NCBI GenBank assembly: GCA_017354895.1
Contig: CP071493.1
Span: 3,038,001-3,102,000 of the forward strand
DNA length: 64,000 nt
Direction of reading: 5' to 3'
DNA from: Podospora comata
Taxonomy: Eukaryota; Ascomycota; Sordariomycetes; Sordariales; Podosporaceae
Position 1 is the stretch's first letter. Each line of letters opens with the position of its first letter. Below the pieces are notes generated by a model. It had not been told where the DNA came from. It saw only the letters and a program-made list of their open reading frames with translations, and did not search any database. Shown one piece after another: positions 49,117 through 59,200 of this stretch. The position numbers and the translations under genes were made by a program.

Positions 49117-50612
49117 CACACACAGCCACACACATTATTACCCAGTCATGTTTATTTTTTTTCTTGTTTTTTTCTGCAGACTATTACCCCCAGGCCTTGT
49201 TGTTTTTTCTGCTTTTGCAAAGTCTTTTGCTGTTGCTGCTGCTGCTGTTGTTGTTGTTATTTGCTTTGTTGTTTTTTTCTGATGGTGTGTTGTTGTGTGT
49301 GGGATACCCGTTTGTCTTTAATGTTTGAGAGGGACAGAATTTCAAAAAGGGGGGGAGGGGAGCGGGGGGCAGAAGAGGGAGAGGGATTTTGCAAGGTTTA
49401 GTTGTATGAAAGTAATATACCACTTTTTGATGTTTTGTTCTTTTGTGTGTTTAAAGCTGCTTGTTCTTTTAGCATTTTTTTGGGGGCAATTTTAATGGGG
49501 GGGTTCATTGCTATACTATTATCGTTCTGCGGCATATGATACCACCGTATATGATACTTTTTGTTCAATCTGGAAGAGTCAAAGATGGGTAGTTTTTGGG
49601 GGTTGGGATATATGGTAGTGTTCTTCTCTTCTTCACATGGGATGCTATGTTGGGAGGTGAGACATTTCAGCTGGAGGGGTTGAATATATCTTGGTAACGT
49701 TCTCAAGCCGCGATTTGGCACGCCAGGTTGGGCAGTGCCAGACGTTTGCTCCTTATCTCGAGTAAGTACAGAATCACCACTGCACCTACCGAAGAGTATG
49801 TATGTACCAGAAGATTTTGGCTTAATATACTATGTATACCCGACTTTAGCGGCATAAACATTTTTGCACATCTCCCGAAGATATGGGGGAGGGAGTAGGT
49901 GGTCGGTAGATCGGAGGTAGTTACAAGCTTTTTGGTAATCTTCAGGGCAGGATGTGATCGTCGATGGACCGGATTGACATCAACAAACACCAATCGCAGA
50001 AGAAGAGGTTATCGCCGGACGGTTTAAAGGATGGGGAGATCATTTGTCTGCTGGGTTTTGGATATTGCAACTCTGCCGGAGCTTCTCCCGCGGGGTTATA
50101 GTAGGGGTCTGAGGTATAGTGCTCATACCACCTTGCTCGGTGCTGGGAGCCGTGAGGATTTCGACTTTGTCTAACGATTCTCCTAGGTTCCGTTGTACAG
50201 TATCCAACCTCACTTCGATCAGGTACCCCGTTCATGTTTCGACGGCCCGGTCATCCCGATCAGAAACTGGGAAGGAAAAGAGTTCCAATCTCATTCAGCT
50301 CAGGCTAAAGATAGGTTTTTGTGTCTGGATCAATGACACGGTCGGATGTCGACGAAGAATGTGGGACAGGATCGGTCTGGAGCAGGTTTCTCTCGCGCGC
50401 TTTCATATTTCAACGAGGCGAAAGTTTCCATCCCTTCCTTGGTGTGCCCAGAAGATCTAGAATGTGGCCGTCGACATTCCTTACCGGTTCTACGCTGAAC
50501 CTACATTCCTTTGCCCCCAAACACTTTACGCGTGGGTTGCTTTAAAACCACCTACCTTCACATCACCTCCAGTCCTTTCTGTGTCAGCAGATTTTGAGAG
50601 GGTAGGTTGAAA
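48827..50612. other. Intergenic, 1.8 kb with CA microsatellite
   Basis: This contains the 3' flank of the Msb1-like gene with a long CA repeat, a T-rich tract, a short GCT/GTT triplet run (about 49229-49260) and the chitinase promoter. No gene is supported. Confidence 0.5.
49062..49113. repeat. AC dinucleotide microsatellite, about 26 units
   Basis: An uninterrupted AC run, followed by degenerate CA-rich sequence to about 49134. It lies within 300 bases of the upstream stop codon, so it may be transcribed in the 3' UTR. Confidence 0.97.
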
Positions 50613-52236
50613 ATGTTGACCACAGCTACGATCCTCGTCCCCTTTTTGCTTGGTGGATTCCAAGTCGTGAAGGCGGCACCGAAGCAGGTTATTCAGTTGA
50701 GTCCGCAGGAGGGGCTGGAGATTGTGTGCAATGCGGGGAGGTCTACGACGGTGACGGTTACGAGGACGGTGGAGGTTGCGAGGACGGTTTCGGTGATGGT
50801 TACCACGGGTACACCGCAGGCTTCGGTTGGGGTGGTACGGAGTAGCTCCGGCTTGAGGGTGGTGTCGAGTAGTTCGAGGACTGGGACGGTGCCGTCGAGT
50901 ACTGCTGGGTCTGTTGTTGGGGGTGGGGGTGGGAATGGGACGGGGTTTAGGAATGCGGTTTATTTTACGAATTGGTGAGTTCTTATCAACAATGAGTGGA
51001 GAGAGAAGGGGGCTAATGGTGAATAGGGGCATCTACGGCAACAACTTCCAGCCTCAGGACTTGCCGGCCGACAGGATCACGCATGTGCTGTATTCGTTTG
51101 CGGATATTGCTTCTAATGGGGAGGTGTAGGTTTCTTATCTTTTCACATGCACAAGAAAACCGAGAACGCGGGCTAAGTGATCAACACACAGATTCTCCTC
51201 AGACACCTACTCCGACCTCGAAAAGCGCTACCCGACCGACTCCTGGAACGACCAAGGCAACAACGCCTACGGCTGCGTCAAGCAGATGTACCTCCTCAAG
51301 AAGAAGCACCGCCAGCTCAAGGTGCTGCTTTCCATCGGCGGGTGGACGTACTCGCCCAAATTCGCCCCCGTGGCTGCCACCGCCGCTGGCCGCAAAAGGT
51401 TTTGCTCTTCGGCGGTGAAGCTGGTCCAAGACTGGGGGTTTGACGGGTTGGATATCGACTGGGAGTATCCCGCCTCTGCGACCGAAGCCGCTGATTTTGT
51501 TTCGCTGCTGAAAGAGTGCAGAGAGGCCTTGGATGAGTACTCTGCCAAGCACGCAAAGGGGTATCACATGCCTATTACTATTGCTTGTCCGGCGGGTCCG
51601 ACGCATTATGGCCAGATGGATATCCCACGGATGGATAAGTATATTGACGCGTGGCATCTTATGGCGTATGACTATGCCGGGTCGTGGGATAGTGTCTCGG
51701 GGCATCAGAGCAATGTTTTCCTTAGCACGACTAACCCGAACTCTACCAAATTCTCGACGGAGAAGGCGGTGAATGATTATGTGGCCAAGGGGGTCGCGCC
51801 GGGGAAGATTGTGCTGGGACTGCCGCTTTATGGGAGGGGGTTTGAGGCTACGAGTGGGCCGGGGAGGCCGTATAATGGAATTGGCGAGGGGTCGGCGCAG
51901 GCGGGGATTTGGAATTATAAGGATTTGCCTAGGCCGGGGGCGAAAGAGTTTTGGGATGAGCAGGCGGTTGCGGCGTGGAGTTTTGATGAGAGGAAGCAGG
52001 AGTTTATTAGTTATGATACGGTTAGGAGTGCGGTGGAGAAGGTGAAGTATTTGAAGGGGAAGGGGTTGGGGGGGACGGTGTTTTGGGAGGCGGCGGGGGA
52101 TAAGGTGAGGGAGGAGGAGAGTTTGGTGAGGACGGTGGTGAGGGAGTTTGGGGGGACGAATAAGTTGGCGGGGGCTTTGAACCTGTTGAGTTATCCAGTT
52201 AGTGAGTACGATAATATTAGGGCGGGAATGCCTTGA
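50613..52236 (+). CDS. Secreted GH18 chitinase (subgroup A, endochitinase-like)
   Basis: GH18 chitinases cut chitin by substrate-assisted catalysis. Exons 50613-50974, 51027-51125 and 51192-52236 encode 501 residues. Residues 1-21 are a clear signal peptide. A linker of about 95 residues rich in Ser, Thr, Val and Gly precedes the barrel, which opens [22 protein letters not shown] and the catalytic DGLDIDWE (Asp238, Asp241, Asp243, acid Glu245) follow, then the MAYDYAGSW and YGRGF motifs and an alpha+beta insertion of subgroup A type. No chitin-binding module or GPI signal is evident. Most fungal relatives go from signal peptide to a short propeptide and then the barrel, so the long V/T/S-rich linker is noticeable. 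It is the left member of a cluster of exported-protein genes. Confidence 0.95.
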
Positions 52237-52515
52237 TAGGGGGTTGTGATGGGAGGGTTGGGTGGTGTTTTGTTTTGCAATTTGTACATATTGGTTTGTT
52301 TTTTTGGTTCGGGACGTTTACCACTTCTTGTCTCTCGTTTTAGGACACCTAGTCTGGCTTCGGTTTCATGTTGGAGTTTGTATTGCTCTTCTTCTTTTGC
52401 AATTTTTTGGCCTGATACTATAGCAATACGGCCATCTTTGATGATGAATAAATTCCAGGTTTCCTTGACTTCATCACCGCCTGTCTGCTATCCAGCGTCC
52501 ACATTCCTTCTTCCA

Positions 52516-52842
52516 CTACATATCAGCGACGCATTTACACCAGTCAAAGCACGGCGACTCCTCATGGCCCGATTTTTTCGTCTTGACCTCGTTGTTATCG
52601 TCACAATAGAACCCGAGGTCTTTGCAGTCCTGGCTCACGTCCAAGTCGGCGATAGGACATTGGAGTACAAGGAGTGCTGACTCGGCTTTGGGGATCTTTG
52701 GTGAACTGATCAGGGCAAAAGCTTGACCGGTGCCCGTCACCAAAAGAACGAGTGCCGCAATCAACTACCAGGTAAGATGAAAAGTGTGTGAGATATTGCT
52801 GGCTAAACAAGTGTGCTAAGTCAAGTGGAGGCATACCTTCAT
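52516..52842 (-). CDS. Small secreted cysteine-rich protein 1 (tandem family)
   Basis: I do not recognise the family. Exon 1 is only six coding bases (52842-52837, ATGAAG). A 72-base intron (GTATGC...GGTAG) leads to exon 2, 52764-52516. The 84-residue product starts MKLIAALVLLVTGTGQAFA, a textbook signal peptide that exists only if this splice is used. The mature part has six cysteines spaced C-x10-C-x6-C-x17-C-x3-C-x1-C, with LGFYC and ESPCFDWCKC shared with its neighbour. Three disulphides are likely. Size, export signal and cysteines fit effector-like or antimicrobial peptides as well as wall proteins; no activity can be assigned. Confidence 0.8.
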
Positions 52843-52950
52843 GTTTTTGATGGAGTTTTGCCTCAGTCTTCGTCAGATTTAGTGGCAAGGCTGTTGATTG
52901 ACCGACTTGGACTGGATGAATTCACGTAGTGGAAAGGAACAAAGCTGCTG

Positions 52951-52956
52951 TTATAC
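52951..52956 (-). promoter_or_regulatory. TATA-like element of cysteine-rich gene 1
   Basis: On the minus strand GGAGGTATAAC lies about 113 bases upstream of the start codon. A related GGTAT(A/C)AA block lies 113-131 bases upstream of the two paralogues. Confidence 0.45.
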
Positions 52957-53148
52957 CTCCAGGCCGCAGTATCACACCAACTCGGTCCCGGCAACCTTTT
53001 TTCGGAGCACAGTAACCTCAAGTAATGTTGCATACATCGTCGTCCAAGTGGTTACACTGTTTCATGATATTTCCTCAGAGTCAGGTTACTCCTGAATGAT
53101 ATTTTCCCATGCTCAAGTTACAGGATGTACAACGCTAGGCCCCTTTCT

Positions 53149-53448
53149 TCACAAACGAACACACTTGCACCATACAAAGCAAGGTGACTCTTCAAACCCA
53201 GCTTCGACGGCTTGAACCGACCCATCGTCTTCGCAGTAGAAGCCGTAGTCTTCACATTCTTTGGCCACGTTCAAGTCTGCAATGGGGCAGTCAAGATGGC
53301 CTAGCTGCTCGTCAGGTGTTGTTGTAGCATCGGGAGTGGCTGGGAGGGCAAGGCCTACTGCTGCGAGGGCAAGTATAGCGAGGGTGGTGAGCTGAGAGGT
53401 GTTAGTATTCATCTAGATATCTGAAACTAGGTAGAATCATGCCTTCAT
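53149..53448 (-). CDS. Small secreted cysteine-rich protein 2 (tandem family)
   Basis: This is a paralogue of its two neighbours. The model matching them uses exon 1 53448-53443 (ATGAAG), a 51-base intron with a GC donor (GCATGA...CTCAG) and exon 2 53391-53149. It gives 82 residues starting MKLTTLAILALAAVGLALP. The alternative is an unspliced start at 53412 (MNTNTSQLTTLAIL...), which also makes a signal peptide. The mature protein keeps C-x10-C-x6-C-x17-C-x3-C-x1-C, with DCPIADLNVAKEC and ESPCFVWCKC close to protein 1. Function unknown. Confidence 0.78.
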
Positions 53449-53572
53449 GGTTGGTGACATTTGGGGGCTTCGATGACGGTTGATAGTAGGTTTGAGTGTT
53501 GGAAGGCGTTGGGGTGATTGGGATAGATTGGGTGCTTGAAACCTATGAAGATTGTGCAATATGTTCTGCTTG

Positions 53573-53579
53573 TTTTATA
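53573..53579 (-). promoter_or_regulatory. TATA box of cysteine-rich gene 2
   Basis: TATAAAA on the minus strand, inside AGGTATAAAAC, about 131 bases before the presumed ATG at 53448. Confidence 0.5.
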
Positions 53580-53941
53580 CCTATCTAGCACCCCTCATGT
53601 GTAATCAGGCCTTCAAATTTCATGGAATGTTCGTTGGAATACCAAGAGAACACCTGATGTCTTGAATCCTACATCCCCTGGAATCTTATGATGACGAAGC
53701 TCATGATAATCAACCGAATTCCTCTCCAAACTTGAAACCACTTCTCCACGGAGCTTAGCAGAACCCCGAGGCTGAAGACACCTAGGGCTCACCTTTGCAT
53801 CTCAACCCGCGAACGAGCGAGCCAATAGCCAGATCTTTCCTCTGTACATCCCCGTTCTAGTCACAATTTGAGGTACATGACTCTTTCCCATCTAGGTGAT
53901 ACCCCCAAGATCTCAACCTTCCACGACTTCCATCGCAGAAA

Positions 53942-54275
53942 TTATTTCCTATCAGGATCCCAGTAAGTCTGGCATCTGCAATAAAGACAGCAAAGCGAGC
54001 CGACAGTCTCATCTATCATCTTGACCGCGCCATCGCTATCGCAATAGAATCCTATCCTAGCGCAGCTTTCGGTTGTGCTGGTGGGGATTGATGAGCAGTT
54101 GAGGTCATATCGTTTGATCAGTGCCGGCCCTGGGGCGACTTCAGTCATGGGCGAGGAGGCCAGAGTGCTGGTTGCCAGAAGGGTGAGGGTCGGGGCGAGG
54201 GTGATGAGCTGATGTATAGGGGATTGGTTAGTCAAGCGCGTTGATTTCGTGATTAGAGTCGGGACATACGTTCAT
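53942..54275 (-). CDS. Small secreted cysteine-rich protein 3 (tandem family)
   Basis: This is the most diverged member. Exon 1 is 54275-54270 (ATGAAC), followed by a 61-base intron (GTATGT...CATCAG) and exon 2 54208-53942, giving 90 residues. The N terminus MNLITLAPTLTLLATSTLA is a signal peptide. A KR dipeptide before the first cysteine could be a Kex2 site, absent from the other two. Cysteines follow C-x10-C-x6-C-x16-C-x3-C-x1-C, with an extra cysteine directly after the fourth and a longer C-terminal tail (QTYWDPDRK). The IGFYC block matches LGFYC/YGFYC of its paralogues. Function unknown. Confidence 0.78.
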
Positions 54276-54943
54276 GGTTGCTGATGTGCCGATTTCTGGC
54301 AGGCAAGTGTTGCCAATAGAGATGATGTGCGGTAAGATTGTTGTTAATCCGGCAGATGGTCTGGGTACCTATTCAAGGGAGTATTGATACCTCCCTTCGA
54401 ATACCCCAACACCAGAAGTAATGTCTCAGTTGGTGTCTTGCATGATCTGACAAGACTTTATTAGAAATACACATGTTCTCCACAACTGCAGCTTTAAGAA
54501 CCTTCATATTTGGTTTGAGCCATGTCTTGATCAGTTTGTGCCCCGGGGTTCTGGAGAGTATTGGTGTTGAGCACGATACCATTGGCTGTCGATAGGTAAC
54601 TGGAAGGTGTGAAGAATGAAGCGGTGTCGACTTGTTCATTGGTAGTTACCTCGACTCCAAAAACCTGGGAGTAATTTCAGATATTATGTCTCTCATGGCG
54701 AGATTGAAACCAAAAATTACAATCAGAAGGTTATCATTCAATGCAAACAGCTTTAAGTCATTACAATGCTATGTGTGGTTGTTCCTGAAAAGAAGGGTTA
54801 GGGTTCACCGTGTTCAACAGCGATGACGTATCTCTCTGTGCTCACTAGTCACAAAGCCGCGAACGCCAGCACCTAGCTCTACCCAACAGCGCAACGTGGT
54901 CCATGACCTGTCGTCTTGTTTCCATCAAAGTGCATACCATAAA
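54276..54943. other. Divergent promoter between cysteine-rich gene 3 and FAS1 gene
   Basis: No gene is supported. A GGAGGTATCAA block (minus strand, about 54384-54394) lies 114 bases upstream of cysteine-rich gene 3 and matches the TATA-like blocks of its paralogues. Confidence 0.45.
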
Positions 54944-55686
54944 ATGCGCCCTGCTCTTATTTCTGTCGTTGCTCTGAGTGCCGCCGTTTCCTGTCAACTT
55001 GTCGTCCCCCTCTTGCAGCAAAGAGCGGAAGCAGCCCCGCCGTCACAGCGAACTCTCAACCACAATCAAAAGATCATGGACCCCAACAACGGCCCCGGTC
55101 CGGCGTTGCCTCCGGACTCCGGAGTTCCGCGGAGGACTGACCCACCTCCGCACTCTGGCGGCGGTGGTGTTATCCTTTCGGATGTGATCGGCCGGGATAG
55201 GTCTGTCAACTTATTTGCAGGGTATAGTCACCTCAGCATCTTTCTAGTCCGATAAGATTCACTAACATATCGTGGTATAGCTTCATCAGAGATATTGAAT
55301 CCACCTCTGTTCGGCTTGATGACCCGTCAAAAAACACAACGGTGCTCGCACCGCTCAACTCTGCGGTGGAGGGCTTACCTCGTAAACCATGGGAAGATCC
55401 CAGAGAGTACGGTGCCCTTGGGCCCAATGCTTATGAAGGAGGTGATGGCCATGAGAGGGCACAGAAGAACATTCAGCGGTTTGTGGAGGCTCACCTTATC
55501 CCGGTTGGTATCTGGTCCAAGGGCCAGAAGGTGAAGACTCTGCTTGGAGATAGGGAGGTGTGGTGGGAAGAAAAGGAAGACGGGACCCGTGTGGTGCAGC
55601 CGGGGGATATTGAGGTTGTTGAGGTTTCGAGCTCTGTTGCGAATGGTGAGGTGTGGATTTTGAAGAAGGTTCGGAATTATGCCTGA
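54944..55686 (+). CDS. Secreted FAS1 (fasciclin) domain protein
   Basis: FAS1 domains mediate adhesion and are found in fungal wall and vacuolar proteins. Exons 54944-55221 and 55281-55686 (59-base intron) encode 227 residues. MRPALISVVALSAAVSCQL is a signal peptide, and the ATG was chosen so that it lies at the N terminus. A Pro/Asn/Gly-rich spacer (about residues 25-80) leads to one FAS1 domain: the NTTVLAPLNSAVEGLP block near residues 110-125, NIQRFVEAHLIPVGI, then EVVEVSSSVANGEVWILKKV at the end. Fungal relatives often have two such domains; only one is present. No GPI signal is seen. Confidence 0.85.
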
Positions 55687-56211
55687 AGGGGGGGTTTGGG
55701 AATGTGTTTGTATAGATGTTGGTTTTACACAAGCCATCGTTTGATGTCGTCTATGACAGGATAGAATGTTGGCTGAATCGGAGCTCCTGATGTAAGGAAA
55801 TATATATTCCCTGTATACCTGAATGATACATATCCTGACCAGAGACGCCTCCACACCTAATGGGCTGGCAGACGGGGCGTACCTTGCATTAGACTTGCTG
55901 TCACGTGCAGGGCATATCGTCATCCCTCTTATCCGAGGCCGGTGTTTTCCCGGAGTTGTTGGGCGTTATCGATAAGAATGCGACGGAACTTGCCATCCAT
56001 TCATTCTGCACAGCAGTGGCTAGCAACGCCTCCTTTCTACACTGGCGAAAACACAGCTGTCTCAGACCAGAAGCCCTTGTCTTGGTAGATGACTTCTTGT
56101 GGAAGGCCCATATGATCGCAGTGATAGCTGTAAGCTGCCCTGTATGCCCCAGTCCGGTGCTTTTATTGATGATCTAAACCTTTGCATAGAGGCTTCGCGC
56201 AGCCGTCCACG
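55687..56211. other. Intergenic, 5' flank of SIN3
   Basis: No gene is supported. A good acceptor (TTGCATAG at about 56189) lies shortly before the SIN3 start codon and could end a 5' UTR intron. Confidence 0.4.
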
Positions 56212-59200
56212 ATGAATAGCCAGCCCCTGCACCCAGGCCCTGGAGCCGCCTTTGACCGCGAGCGCGACATGGAGGAGCAACGCCATCGTGCCCTCCAACA
56301 GGACGAGATTGCCCGACGGGAACGAGAAAGAGAGCGCGACCGTGACCGTGACCGCGACCGTGATCGTGACGACGCTGAGCGCCAGCACCGCGAACCCTAC
56401 CAGCCCGCTGCCCCCCATCACAGCAGTGCCGGTTCCCTCCCTATCCACCAACCCGTCGCATCCAGAATATCAAACTCCATCACCGGCCCTGGAGGCTTGC
56501 TAGCAAACCACAATAATCCTGCCCCCGCTCTGCCAGTTGGTGGACCTCCCGGCCCTGCGCCTAGCTTTGGTGGAGCGCTTCACTCTGCCGAGGCCGGTCG
56601 CCCCCCTCAGCATGGCGCCCCCGGAGCTGCCCCAGCCCCTCAGCACCAGATGTTTGGACCTATGGTACATGGACCAAATGGTCCTCCTCCCAACTCCTTG
56701 GGTGGTGCCGGTGGAGGGCCGGGACCAGCTGCCATCTTCGGCGGGCCGTTGCAGCAGCAGCAGCAGGAGAATGGGCGGGCGCTGGCGCAAGAAGGGGCCC
56801 GCAGCATGCAGCAGCTCCCCTTTGGCCCCGGCGTAAATCCTCCTCATGGCATGACTCCTGGCTCAAATAACATGGGCCAAGGGCAGCAGCCGATCTTGAA
56901 CGTAGGTGACCTTGCGGTGGTGATGTTGAAACGTTGGCGCTGACTGTGACATCACGGAATAGGATGCGTTGAGCTATCTTGATCAGGTGAAGGTTCAGTT
57001 CTCCGAACAGCCCGATGTGTACAACAAATTCTTGGACATTATGAAGGACTTCAAGAGTCAAACGTGGGTGCTCTCTGTTGCAATCTGATTGGTGATGCGA
57101 AGAGCAGGTTGACTAACGTGGAGCAGAATCGACACGCCGGGCGTGATCAATAGGGTGTCCGAGCTTTTCGCTGGCCATCCGACGTTAATCCAAGGGTTCA
57201 ACACCTTCCTCCCTCCTGGCTATCGCATCGAGTGCGGCCTGGAGAACAACCCCAATAGCATCCGCGTGACCACCCCATCCGGGTCCATGATTCACTCGAT
57301 CGGAGCGCCCCGACCAGCGCAACTCGAGCCAGCACCTCCGACATCGAACCCTCCTCAAGGATACATTAGCACCGTGAGACCTGGGCCGTGGCAGCAGGTT
57401 TTGCAACACAGCGTGGAAAGTCCCGAGGCTGCCTTCAGTGTCCCGGCCCAGAACGGTCCACCAGGGTTCCCTGGCTCAAGCCAGAGCGCGTCTTTCGAAA
57501 CTAGCCCGAATCAACCAAGATCAGTGCCGGCGGTTCCCAACGGTTCTGCCCTGAGCCAACCTCCAGTCCCGCGAACAGCACACACTCCAACACCTGGCGC
57601 CGGTCCACCAAGTGCAAACGGTTCTGCCGCTCAGCAGGCCAGCATGGAAAAGCGGGGACCCGTCGAGTTCAACCACGCGATCAGTTACGTGAATAAGATC
57701 AAGGTACGCGACTTTTTTTCCCCTGTTGCTCCCGTGCGTATTGTTTCCTATTCACCTCGAGTCTCAATGGGGCACTTCAATGGGGAGTCGATGGGTCAAG
57801 CAAGCACAGAGTGGATACACTTTTTTCTCTCCCTGGCACAACGCCCATTGACGCCTTCTCTTATTCAGAATCGCTTCCAGGACAAACCCGAAATCTACAA
57901 GCAATTCTTGGAGATACTCCAAACGTACCAACGCGAGCAAAAGCCCATCCAAGACGTATATTCGCAAGTCACGACGCTCTTCCACTCGGCCCCCGATCTT
58001 CTCGAAGACTTCAAACAATTTCTCCCCGAGTCGGCCGCGCAGACCCGATCCGCCGGTCAGCGACCTGACGAAACGATGCCCATGGCAATCACCACTCCCA
58101 CGCCCCAGCCCGGCAGTCTCCAGCGCGACGGTCCCAAGATGCCTCCGGTTGGCAATTTTGCGCCACCGGCGAGCGCCGCGAAGGAGACCAAGAAGCGACG
58201 CGCCGAGAAACCTGCGACTGCCGCTTCTGCCTCTGTCGCGAACGAACAAGCGCAGTCATCTGCTCTCCGTGGATCGTTACCTGCCGCCACGACTGGCAAC
58301 AAACGGATGAAGGTGACGCACAAGCCCAACAATGCCGATGTTGCCTTTATCGAGTCAACTTTGACTCCCACTATGCCCGAGCCTCTCCCTCCCACTCCCA
58401 TCAACATTTCCCACCAAGACGAGCTTGCGTTTTTCGAGAAAGTCAAGAAGCACATTGGAAACCGAACCGCCAACACAGAATTCCTCAAGCTGATCAACAT
58501 GTGGAACAACGACCTGATCGACACACCTACCTTGGTCTACAAGGCGAACCAGTTTATGGGCGGCAATCCCGAGTTGCTTGCCAGTCTGCGGGCTATCCTC
58601 AGGTACGACGACGCCACAGATGATTTCGTCGAGAACAAACCCGAGCCACCCACGGGCAAGGTTTCCCTGAGCAATTGTCGCGGCTTCGGCCCGAGCTACC
58701 GACTCCTCCCTAGAAGGGAACGGCTCAAGCCTTGCACCGGCCGCGACGAGCTCTGCCAATCGGTTCTCAATGATGAGTGGGCGTCACACCCGACCTGGGC
58801 CTCCGAAGACTCCGGTTTTGTTGCCCACAGAAAGAATGCGTACGAGGAAGGTCTCCACCGTATCGAGGAGGAGCGCCATGACTACGACTTCTTCATCGAG
58901 GCCAACCAGAAGTGCATCCAGCTCTTGGAGCCCATTGCTCACAGCATGCTCAACATGCCGGCGTCAGAAAGACACAACTTCACCATGCCTGTAGGACTCG
59001 GAGGGCAGAGTACTTCGATCTACAAGAGGGTGTTGAAGAAGATTTACGGCCCGGAGAAGGGCTGCGAAGTTGCCAACGACTTGTTCCGAAACCCCTACGC
59101 CGTTGTACCTATTGTGTTGGCGCGGTTGAAGCAGAAGGACGAGGAGTGGCGATTTACGCAAAGAGAATGGGAGAAGGTGTGGCAGAACCAGACCGAAGCT

